Shown here: positions 16,563 through 24,738 of the stretch, piece by piece
Numbering within the stretch: position 1 is the first letter of the stretch
Layout: each line of letters starts with the position of its first letter
Assembly: GCF_000407185.1 (NCBI RefSeq)
Contig: NZ_KE136483.1
Location: forward strand, 248,001-312,000
Length of the DNA stretch: 64,000 nt
Direction: 5' to 3'
Origin: Enterococcus malodoratus ATCC 43197
GTDB taxonomy: Bacteria; Bacillota; Bacilli; Lactobacillales; Enterococcaceae
Position numbers and translations under genes: made by a program
Notes under the pieces: generated by a model
Told to the model about the DNA's origin: nothing
Seen by the model: the letters and a program-made list of their open reading frames with translations, nothing else
Database searches by the model: none

Positions 16563-18162
16563 CGGAGCAAAAACGGGTTATTTGCTAAGAGCCAACCTGA
16601 AGCAAAATCGGATCAAGCATCTTGTTTGGATCGCTATTTTAGTGGGACTATTTGCTTCAGCAGCTACTAAATTCAATGTTTTGTTTGGCACCCAGACAGA
16701 TATTAATGCGATCGTTGAAACGTTAAAAACACCAGCGATGGTCTCGCTTTTTGGCGAATTTTCGGCAACGAAACCCTACACGACGGCTAATGTTTTCGCC
16801 TCGGAAATGTTAGTTTTCATGGGGATGTTTATGGTCTTTATGAATATCTCATTGGCCATCTCAAACACTCGGGCTGAAGAAGACTCAGGATTATTGGAAA
16901 TGATTCGGTCGCGGACAGTTGGACGCTTGGCACCAACTTACGCAACGGCGCTGGAAATTCTTTTGATCAATGGATTGATGGGCCTTTTATACGTCGTCAG
17001 TCTGATTGCTGCGGAGCTGAATGGGGCAACGATGCGAGGCGATATTCTGATGGGTGTCAGTATCGCAAGCATAGGGATCATGTTTGGTTTTATCAGTTTA
17101 TTGATAGCGCAGTTGGCGAATAATTCTCGCAGTGCTAATTTCATGAGTTACGGTTTGTATGGTTTCTTTTATATCGTTCGGATGATGACAGATGTCAGTG
17201 ATCCGAAATGGACGTGGCTTTCACCAGTAGGCTGGATTCAAAAAACGGCAATCTATACGGATGATCATTGGTTGCCTGTTGTGATGATGCTGGTTTTAGG
17301 AGTATTATGCCTAGCGATGGCAATCAAGATTGTTGGTACACGGGATATTGGCAGCGGTGTTTTAAGTACTCGCAATGGTCATGGGAAAGCCGGAAAATTA
17401 TTGTCTTCGCCATTAGGATTAGTTTTATCGATTGAGCGCAATAGTATTATTGGTTGGATTTTTGGCGGTTTTGTTTTGGGTGCTGCTTATGGGTCAATCT
17501 TCAGTACAATTGGTGATATCATCGGATCGAATCCGACCTATCGAAAAATTCTCGGTGTGACACAAATCAATGCGGCCAATCGGGAATTGATTTTAAACTT
17601 CCTGAATATGTTGGCTTTATTTTTCGTAGCGATCGCAGCTATCAGCGGTATTTTGATCATCTTCCGGTTGAAATCCGATGATAAGAAAGGCTATTTGGAA
17701 ATCCTTCATTCAAAAAGTATTTCTAAGACGCGTTTGGCTTTGAGCTATTTTAGTGTAGGAATCCTTGTTAGTGTAGTCGTGTTTGCGATAACTTTAGCCG
17801 GAGCATTCTTTGTTGGAAACAGCACGTTAGCGAATCCAATCGCGATGAAGCACTTTTGGGAAACCATGTTGGGATTTTTACCAGCTGTCTTATTTTTTGT
17901 TGGAATTGCAATTTTCCTAACAGGAGCATTGCCAAAATTGACCAATGTTCTGTGGGTTTATTTAGCGGCCAGTATTTTAGTAAAAATGTTTGGACCATTA
18001 TTGAATCTCTCGGATGATGTGGCGAATATTTCCCCTTTAGGTTGGGTTGGAAAAGTACCGACTGAAAAGTTAGATGTTACTGTGACGCTCCTCTTATTTG
18101 CTGCATTTCTCATTTTGACGATTATCGGTATAGTAGGCTACAATAAGCGGGACTTGGAGTGA
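16552..18162 (+). CDS. ABC-2 permease of antibiotic-exporter type
   Basis: 536 residues from ATG 16552 (AAGGGG upstream, overlapping the ATPase stop). About twelve membrane helices appear as two similar halves, matching the long fused permeases annotated as exporters of polyketide antibiotics. A GLLEMIRSRTVGR-type cytosolic loop in the first half and KGYLEILHSKSISKTRLAL in the second are the paired motifs seen in such duplicated permeases. It partners the upstream ATPase; the TetR gene starts 4 bases after its stop. The substrate is unknown; an amphipathic drug or toxic lipid is inferred from the TetR pairing. Confidence 0.82.
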   Translation: MKGSGAKTGYLLRANLKQNRIKHLVWIAILVGLFASAATKFNVLFGTQTDINAIVETLKTPAMVSLFGEFSATKPYTTANVFASEMLVFMGMFMVFMNISLAISNTRAEEDSGLLEMIRSRTVGRLAPTYATALEILLINGLMGLLYVVSLIAAELNGATMRGDILMGVSIASIGIMFGFISLLIAQLANNSRSANFMSYGLYGFFYIVRMMTDVSDPKWTWLSPVGWIQKTAIYTDDHWLPVVMMLVLGVLCLAMAIKIVGTRDIGSGVLSTRNGHGKAGKLLSSPLGLVLSIERNSIIGWIFGGFVLGAAYGSIFSTIGDIIGSNPTYRKILGVTQINAANRELILNFLNMLALFFVAIAAISGILIIFRLKSDDKKGYLEILHSKSISKTRLALSYFSVGILVSVVVFAITLAGAFFVGNSTLANPIAMKHFWETMLGFLPAVLFFVGIAIFLTGALPKLTNVLWVYLAASILVKMFGPLLNLSDDVANISPLGWVGKVPTEKLDVTVTLLLFAAFLILTIIGIVGYNKRDLE

Positions 18163-18166
18163 TTGG

Positions 18167-18802
18167 ATGAAGGAAGTAGTTAAGGATCCGCAAAAAGAAA
18201 AAAATATTTTAGCGACCAGTGCCAAACTATTTGGTCAATCTGGCTATCGTGAAACAAAAACTGATCAGATTGCTGAAGAAGCAGGAGTATCAAAGGGGTT
18301 GCTGTTTCACTATTATGGGAATAAAGGTGGTTTGTATCAAGCGACATATGTGTATACGTCGGAGTTTTTCTATCAGCGAATGGATTATTCAGTTTGGACC
18401 AATGCCTCTGACCTATTGGAAATGGTGGTTGATGCGACGAAATACAAGATCGAGTTGCAGTTAAAATACCCAATCGAATTTGATTTTCTGATGAAAGCCT
18501 ACACTGAGATGCCGCTATTACCAGAGCCATTGCGCGAATCTATGATGGAACGACTTAATGCGGATGTTACTCGTAATATGACTTTGACGGATGAAGTGAT
18601 CGGAAAGCTCCCACTGCGAGCCGATGTTCAAGAAAGCGATGTTCTTGAAACGATTTATGCGATCTTAAATAGTGAGACAGCAAAAATTCAACAGGAGTTG
18701 TCTCAGCACCCTGAATGGAAAACGATCGAGGACTTGATGCCGACAATCGAACGTTTGAAGCGGAAGCTCAAAATTCTTGAATACGGCTTTGTTGAACAAT
18801 AA
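18167..18802 (+). CDS. TetR-family regulator of the ABC exporter
   Basis: 211 residues. The N-terminal helix-turn-helix is KNILATSAKLFGQSGYRETK, then TDQIAEEAGVSKGLLFHYYG, a clear TetR signature. The C-terminal ligand domain is all-helical without recognisable specificity. It is last in a three-gene operon and probably represses its own promoter at 15487-15530. The start (ATG, TTGGATG context) lies 4 bases after the permease stop, implying coupled translation. Confidence 0.88.
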   Translation: MKEVVKDPQKEKNILATSAKLFGQSGYRETKTDQIAEEAGVSKGLLFHYYGNKGGLYQATYVYTSEFFYQRMDYSVWTNASDLLEMVVDATKYKIELQLKYPIEFDFLMKAYTEMPLLPEPLRESMMERLNADVTRNMTLTDEVIGKLPLRADVQESDVLETIYAILNSETAKIQQELSQHPEWKTIEDLMPTIERLKRKLKILEYGFVEQ

Positions 18803-18805
18803 AAA

Positions 18806-18839
18806 AAATCTGCCTCTTCATATGGAGGCAGATTTTTTT
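18806..18839. terminator. Bidirectional terminator
   Basis: 11-bp perfect stem (AAATCTGCCTC) with an 8-base loop, A-rich on the left and T-rich on the right. It serves the TetR operon and the convergent small gene. Confidence 0.9.
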
Positions 18840-18850
18840 CGTTTGCAGGA

Positions 18851-19072
18851 TTAAAATACGGAAAAAATAGTCATCATGAACAATCCTTCTTCTACTAAAG
18901 CGCCGAAGAAAAGAATCAGACTGTCGACAAATAATACACTCATATTGGCTCCGAACATTACGGCCAATTTTTCTAATTTATCTTCAATTTTTTTCTCTTT
19001 AAAATAAACATAAAAAAGATAAAAATTAACTAGTGCAATTAAGATGGTTGAGAGGATAATAGCAATCTTCAT
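18851..19072 (-). CDS. Small two-helix membrane protein of unknown function
   Basis: 73 residues. One helix spans residues 3-23 (AIILSTILIALVNFYLFYVYF). A charged loop (KEKKIEDKLEKLA) follows, then a second hydrophobic region (SVLFVDSLILFFGALVEEGLF). On the minus strand GAAGGGGT lies about 8 bases before the ATG, supporting a real gene. I recognise no family. Confidence 0.55.
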   Translation of the reverse strand: MKIAIILSTILIALVNFYLFYVYFKEKKIEDKLEKLAVMFGANMSVLFVDSLILFFGALVEEGLFMMTIFSVF

Positions 19073-19295
19073 AAGTAGACCCCTTCACTTGAATAAAAGT
19101 AATCGGTTTTCTATTAGTCATTATACTCTTCAAAAGAAATAATTAAAGGAAAGAATAAAAAAGAAACTGGCCTTTCATTTTTAAAGATAGTTTTAAAGTA
19201 AGAAGACTTTTTCTGCTAATAAATAAAATGGACTGACATCCGACTGTGGCTCCGCTATACTAAACTTAATAAGTTTACGAAGGGAGGCCGAATCG

Positions 19296-19943
19296 ATGAA
19301 CTTTGCCGCATCAGATTTTGAGTATTATGAACGCACGATCAAGATCATGTACCAGAATTATTATTGGAAACGGATTGTTATCTGCGGAGTTGCTTTGCTC
19401 ATCATTATGGCATATAGCGGGATTTTTCAGGATAATTTGCTTCTGAATATTTTATTGATGCTGTTGATCGCCGGTTTAGGCGTGTACCTCTTTTTAGAAA
19501 AGCAAAAATTTTCAGAAGTCTATCAAGCTTTTCTTGAGGAGAATCAGCCAGAGGTACAAATACATAAAATCCAAGAAGAAGAGTATAGCTACAATGTTGT
19601 AGACGACGATGAGAAAGTTCGGATCAATAAGAATGGCGTGCGCAACTTGCCTTCCAATAACAAACAATACACGATGATGGTTGGTTTTTCCAAAGCCTTC
19701 TTCTCTCGAGAACCATTACAAATCGTCTATTACGATATGCTTGATCTTACTTACGAAGAAAGCTTCCGGTTAAAACGCAATGGCTACAGTTCGATGCCGC
19801 GTTTTTTACGCCGCTTTACTTTGAGTAATTTAAAAGCAAGCGCTGGAAATGCCGTTAGTTTTATCTTTGGGAATATTTTTATCCTGTTTATTCTATTTCG
19901 GTTATTGCGTTATTTATGGTCCTTTTTACGAATGTTCTTCTAA
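19296..19943 (+). CDS. Membrane protein of unknown function
   Basis: 215 residues. Two N-terminal helices (about 26-43 and 49-66) are followed by a beta-rich cytosolic domain (about 85-180, including VRINKNGVRNLPSNNKQY and YYDMLDLTYEESFRLKRNG). A C-terminal helix (about 187-210) then ends in LRYLWSFLRMFF. The layout recalls YcxB-like proteins, but I cannot confirm that. GGGAGG RBS. Monogenic, with its own terminator. Confidence 0.6.
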   Translation: MNFAASDFEYYERTIKIMYQNYYWKRIVICGVALLIIMAYSGIFQDNLLLNILLMLLIAGLGVYLFLEKQKFSEVYQAFLEENQPEVQIHKIQEEEYSYNVVDDDEKVRINKNGVRNLPSNNKQYTMMVGFSKAFFSREPLQIVYYDMLDLTYEESFRLKRNGYSSMPRFLRRFTLSNLKASAGNAVSFIFGNIFILFILFRLLRYLWSFLRMFF

Positions 19944-19958
19944 TAATAATGGCTATGG

Positions 19959-19992
19959 ATCACTTGAGAAATTTTTCTTGAGTGATTTTTTT
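19959..19992 (+). terminator. Rho-independent terminator
   Basis: ATCACTTGAG pairs with CTTGAGTGAT (two G-U pairs), followed by seven T. Confidence 0.75.
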
Positions 19993-20055
19993 ATTTGTTT
20001 TCCGTGGTAAACTATTTTTGAAATCGTTTTATTGATTGCTGAAGGAGGAAAAAAA

Positions 20056-20856
20056 TTGATCAAAACAATTATTGTTGGACCACGTGGAAAGATGGGGCGT
20101 TTGATCACGCAGATTGCAGCTAATAGTGAGGAGCTAGAGTTGGTTGCTGGGGTTGGTCCAAGAGGGAGAGATTATATCGGACAAGATTTAGGCCAAATAA
20201 CCATGCTTGGTCGTGATCTTGGGGTGCCGGTTGTGGATGATTTGTCTAAAGTGATCGAAGCCTGTGATGTTATCATCGATTTTTCCACAAAGGAAATGGG
20301 ACTGGAAGTTTTAGAGTTAGCAAAAGAATATGAAAAAGCTCTAGTCTGTGGAACGACTGGATTCAATTCTGTGGAAAAAGATTTGTTCCGGCAAGCTGGC
20401 GAGACGATTCCGATGCTGTATGCTGCAAATACTTCCAAGCTGGTAAATGTTATGAACAAGTTATTGCAGCTGGCGACAGCGGCGATCGGAGAAGAGACAG
20501 ATATCGAAATCGTAGAAATGCATGATCGCTGGAAAAAAGATGCACCAAGTGGTACGGCAAAAGAGATGGGCGAGTTGATTGCTCACGAATTAGGAACAGA
20601 GTTGTCCGATACAGCAGTCTATGGTCGTGAAGGTACGGGTGAACGAAAACCTGGAACGATTGGGTATCACTCTATTCGTATGGGAGATACGCCAAGTAGT
20701 CATACCGTTCTTTTTGGCGGTTTCGGTGAACGTCTAGAAATCAGCCATCATTCGACAGATTGGCGTGGTTTTGCTCAAGGAGCCTGTGATTGTGCATCTT
20801 TCTTGGCTAAACAATCAGCGGGCTATTATTCGGTCGCTGATGTATTAAAATTTTAG
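20056..20856 (+). CDS. dapB: Dihydrodipicolinate reductase (DapB) family protein, divergent
   Basis: 266 residues from a TTG start with AAGGAGG 7 bases upstream. The nucleotide-binding start VGPRGKMGRLI and the middle CGTTGFNS fit the DapB fold. The active-site block reads EMHDRWKKDAPSGTAKEMG. The catalytic His and Lys of the usual HHxxKxDxPSGT motif are kept, but the second His is Asp. The C-terminal block HSIRMGDTPSSHTVLFGGFG also departs from the usual GEHTV pattern. DapB reduces 4-hydroxy-tetrahydrodipicolinate in lysine/DAP synthesis. No other lysine genes are nearby and the cysteine operon follows on its own promoter, so a related but different reductase role is possible. Confidence 0.75.
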   Translation: MIKTIIVGPRGKMGRLITQIAANSEELELVAGVGPRGRDYIGQDLGQITMLGRDLGVPVVDDLSKVIEACDVIIDFSTKEMGLEVLELAKEYEKALVCGTTGFNSVEKDLFRQAGETIPMLYAANTSKLVNVMNKLLQLATAAIGEETDIEIVEMHDRWKKDAPSGTAKEMGELIAHELGTELSDTAVYGREGTGERKPGTIGYHSIRMGDTPSSHTVLFGGFGERLEISHHSTDWRGFAQGACDCASFLAKQSAGYYSVADVLKF

Positions 20857-20978
20857 AGCAGAAGTACGTTATTTTTCGATGAATGTCGGATCAATTGAAA
20901 ATAGGATTGCTTAACTGTATTTTCGAATGATAAAAGAACTAAACGTAGTTATTTTAAATTTTTATGGGAATTTATTGA

Positions 20979-21007
20979 TTGACTTCTCATTTTGTAAATG
21001 CTAAATT
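20979..21007 (+). promoter_or_regulatory. Promoter of the cysteine operon leader
   Basis: TTGACT (20979-20984), 17-bp spacer, TAAATT (21002-21007). The predicted start near 21014 gives a leader of about 300 bases before the enzyme gene at 21312. The rest of the 20857-20978 gap holds no gene I can support. Confidence 0.65.
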
Positions 21008-21037
21008 GAATCCAATCATTTAAGGAGGTCAGGACTC

Positions 21038-21136
21038 ATGGCAAACAACATTGCGAAACGTAATTTTCAAACAGTTCAATCAGCATGTTGTTGTATGGTG
21101 CAAAAAAGCAGCATACTACTTTGTCATGTCTATTAA
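21038..21136 (+). CDS. Poly-cysteine leader peptide 1 (32 aa)
   Basis: A short ORF with an excellent AAGGAGG (21022-21028) 9 bases before its ATG. It encodes a 32-residue peptide with three consecutive Cys at residues 17-19 (TGT TGT TGT at 21086-21094) and a fourth Cys at residue 29. It has no signal peptide or domain. It lies in the leader of an operon for cysteine metabolism and cystine uptake and is followed by a terminator at 21188-21224. I infer a sensor of Cys-tRNA charging: ribosomes pausing at CCC would alter folding of the leader RNA. GGTGCAA (21097-21103), right after the Cys codons, can pair with TTGCACC in the terminator 3' arm. Confidence 0.75.
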   Translation: MANNIAKRNFQTVQSACCCMVQKSSILLCHVY

Positions 21137-21187
21137 CTGTTCTGAACTCGTTTAAAAAGAGGAAACTTCTAATTTTTTGACGAATCC

Positions 21188-21224
21188 AAGAGGTGCAGCT
21201 TTAATAGCTTGCACCTCTTTTTTT
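21188..21224 (+). terminator. Leader terminator (attenuator) of the cysteine operon
   Basis: AAGAGGTGCAGCT pairs with AGCTTGCACCTCTT (one bulged base), followed by seven T. It lies between the two poly-Cys ORFs and 88 bases before the first enzyme gene, so readthrough is needed for expression from the leader promoter. Confidence 0.85.
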
Positions 21225-21255
21225 GTACCTAAAATTCGAGATAGGGGGAACCGGC

Positions 21256-22463
<1,208 letters not shown>

Positions 22464-22496
22464 TTCTTTAATAATTATAAGATACCTAGAAGGGAA

Positions 22497-23279
22497 ATGA
22501 AGAAAATGAAAAAATCACTAATTGCAGTTGCTAGTCTATTAGCCGTCGGGGTCCTTTTTTTGGCGGGATGCCAGTCAAAAGACAGTGGCGAAGCAAGTTC
22601 GAAAAATGTTTTGCGAGTTGGGACAGAAGGAACCTATTCACCGTTTTCATTCCGCGATGAAAATGACAAATTAACTGGTTATGATGTCGATGTTGCGAAA
22701 GCCGTTGCCAAGAAGATCGATTATAAAGTTAAATTTGTAGAAGCACCTTGGGATTCGATGTTGGCAGCATTTGATGCGAAAAAATCGGATGTAGTCTTCA
22801 ACCAAGTAGCGATCACACCTGAACGTAAGGAAAAATATTTATTTAGCACACCGTACTCTGTGTCTCATCCTGCGTTGATTGTGAATAAGGATAATAACGA
22901 GATCAAAGATTTTTCTGACTTAAAGGGAAAAACCTCTGCCCAATCATTGACCAGCAACTATGCCCAAATGGCAGAAGATAATGGGGCAAAGATTTCGAGT
23001 GTGGATGGTTTTAGTAAAGCGGTGGAACTAGTCAGTGATAATCGTGCGGATGCTACGCTGAATGACGATGTGACTTATTACGATTACTTAAATCAAAAGC
23101 CCGATGCTCCGATCAAGATCGTGAAAACTTCAGATGAAGCGACAGAAGTTGCCGCGATGTTCCACAAAGGTGATGAGGAATTGGCAGAGAAAGTCAATAA
23201 GGCTATCAAAGAGCTAAAAGATGATGGCACCTTGACGAAACTGTCAGAAAAGTATTTTAAAAAGGATATTTCTAAGTAA
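22497..23279 (+). CDS. tcyA: Cystine ABC transporter, substrate-binding lipoprotein
   Basis: 260 residues. Lipoprotein signal with lipobox LAGC (Cys near residue 25). The mature domain is a family-3 amino-acid binding protein: LRVGTEGTYSPFSFRDENDK, LTGYDVDVAKAVAKK, FDAKKSDVVFNQVAITPERK. It binds substrate outside the membrane and delivers it to the permease encoded 18 bases downstream. The cystine assignment rests on the neighbouring trans-sulfuration enzyme and poly-Cys leader rather than on binding residues. The start could also be the ATG at 22506. Confidence 0.82.
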   Translation: MKKMKKSLIAVASLLAVGVLFLAGCQSKDSGEASSKNVLRVGTEGTYSPFSFRDENDKLTGYDVDVAKAVAKKIDYKVKFVEAPWDSMLAAFDAKKSDVVFNQVAITPERKEKYLFSTPYSVSHPALIVNKDNNEIKDFSDLKGKTSAQSLTSNYAQMAEDNGAKISSVDGFSKAVELVSDNRADATLNDDVTYYDYLNQKPDAPIKIVKTSDEATEVAAMFHKGDEELAEKVNKAIKELKDDGTLTKLSEKYFKKDISK

Positions 23280-23297
23280 AGGGAAGGAGTAAGTGAG

Positions 23298-23951
23298 ATG
23301 GAACGAACGATTGATATTATTCAAAGCTCAGCGCTGCCGTTATTTTGGGCATTGTTAAAAATGACGATTCCTTTGACTTTGATCTCTTTTGCTTTGGGGA
23401 TGGTCTTGGCATTAATCACTGCCTTAGCCCGAATTTCAAAAAATCGCCTTTTAAACGGAATTTTCTTCCTATATGTTTGGATCTTTCGGGGAACTCCGCT
23501 ATTGGTTCAATTGTTCATCGTCTTCTTTGGGCTTCCTTCAGTTGGAATTCAAATGGACGCATGGACGGCCGCGATTTTAACCTTTTCACTAAATACCGGC
23601 GCGTATGCTTCTGAAAACATTCGTTCCGCCTTACTAGCGATCCCGCAAGGTCAATATGAATCCGCGGCATCCTTAGGTATGAGCCGTTGGCAGATTTTGT
23701 CCAGGATTATCGCGCCGCAAGCTTTTAAGATCGCTTTGCCGCCTTTGTCCAACAGTTTTGTTAGTCTCGTTAAGGACACATCCTTAGCAGCTAGTATCAC
23801 GATTGTTGAGATCTTCATGACCGCACAAAGGATTGCAGCACGGACCTATGAACCATTGCTGCTTTATAGCATGGTTGCCGTTTATTATCTGGTCTTTTGT
23901 ACCTTCTTGAATTATTTACAATCCGTACTCGAAAAACGGATGGTCTATTAG
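23298..23951 (+). CDS. tcyB: Cystine ABC transporter, permease
   Basis: 217 residues with about five membrane helices of the His/Glu/Gln/Arg (HisM/GlnP) permease family. It shows IFRGTPLLVQLFIVFFGLP, and the EAA loop YESAASLGMSRWQILSRIIAPQAFK that contacts the ATPase. GGGAAGGAG RBS. It lies between the binding-protein and ATPase genes in one operon. Confidence 0.85.
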   Translation: MERTIDIIQSSALPLFWALLKMTIPLTLISFALGMVLALITALARISKNRLLNGIFFLYVWIFRGTPLLVQLFIVFFGLPSVGIQMDAWTAAILTFSLNTGAYASENIRSALLAIPQGQYESAASLGMSRWQILSRIIAPQAFKIALPPLSNSFVSLVKDTSLAASITIVEIFMTAQRIAARTYEPLLLYSMVAVYYLVFCTFLNYLQSVLEKRMVY

Positions 23952-23962
23952 GGGGAAGAACG

Positions 23963-24694
23963 ATGTTAACAATCGAGAAATTGAATAAAAGTTTTGATAA
24001 CAACCAAGTTTTAAAAGAGATAAATTTGACTTTTCAACCGGGCGAGACGACCGTCATCTTAGGTCCTTCAGGCTCAGGTAAGAGCACGTTACTACGTGCG
24101 ATTGATCTATTGGAAACACCTGATAGTGGAACGATCAAAATAGATCAAGACCATCTTTCTTTTCCACAAAAGTTATCCTTTCGTCAATTGAAAGAGTATC
24201 GTGGACATTTCAGTATCGTTTTCCAAGCATACAACCTTTTTCCCCACTTGACGGTGATTCAAAACGTCATGGAAGGTCCAACGCAGGTGAAGAAAGTTTC
24301 AAAAGAGCAGGCGCGTGAACAGGCAGAAAAATTATTGACAACGGTCGGTTTATTGGATAAAGCCAAGGAACGTCCGAAACAATTATCTGGTGGACAAATG
24401 CAGCGAGTAGCGATCGCACGGGCTCTGGCAATGGAGCCGGAGTTTATGCTCTATGATGAACCAACGAGTGCTTTAGATCCAGAGCTGGCACAAGAAGTAT
24501 TGCAAGTAATTAAGGATTTAGCTGAATCAGGCAATGGGCAGATTGTTGTGACCCATCATTTGGAATTTGCCCGCAAAGTAGCAGATCGCATTGTTTTCCT
24601 AGAAGCTGGGCAAGTCACTTTTGATGGCAGCAGTCAGGCATTCTTTGAAAGTGATAATTTGCGAATTCAGCGATATTTGCAGCAATTTTTATAA
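23963..24694 (+). CDS. tcyC: Cystine ABC transporter, ATPase
   Basis: 243 residues from ATG 23963 (AGGGGGAAG 6-7 bases upstream). Walker A is LGPSGSGKSTLLRAI, the signature is LSGGQMQRVAIARAL, Walker B is FMLYDEPTSALDPEL, and the H-loop is VTHHLEFARKVADRI. Typical polar amino-acid importer ATPase. Last gene of the cysteine operon, with a terminator following. Confidence 0.87.
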   Translation: MLTIEKLNKSFDNNQVLKEINLTFQPGETTVILGPSGSGKSTLLRAIDLLETPDSGTIKIDQDHLSFPQKLSFRQLKEYRGHFSIVFQAYNLFPHLTVIQNVMEGPTQVKKVSKEQAREQAEKLLTTVGLLDKAKERPKQLSGGQMQRVAIARALAMEPEFMLYDEPTSALDPELAQEVLQVIKDLAESGNGQIVVTHHLEFARKVADRIVFLEAGQVTFDGSSQAFFESDNLRIQRYLQQFL

Positions 24695-24700
24695 AAAATC

Positions 24701-24735
24701 AAGAGGCAGTGCCCAGTTGGCGCTGCCTCTTTTAG
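24701..24735. terminator. Bidirectional terminator
   Basis: 13-bp stem AAGAGGCAGTGCC with GGCGCTGCCTCTT (one G-U), loop CAGTT, T-rich right side and A-rich left side. Shared by the converging cysteine operon and ATPase gene. Confidence 0.88.
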
Positions 24736-24738
24736 TGC

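Noticed and set aside
16938-17144. Minus-strand frames inside the ABC-2 permease and other long genes
   Set aside because: All are antisense to well-supported genes, without RBS or motifs.
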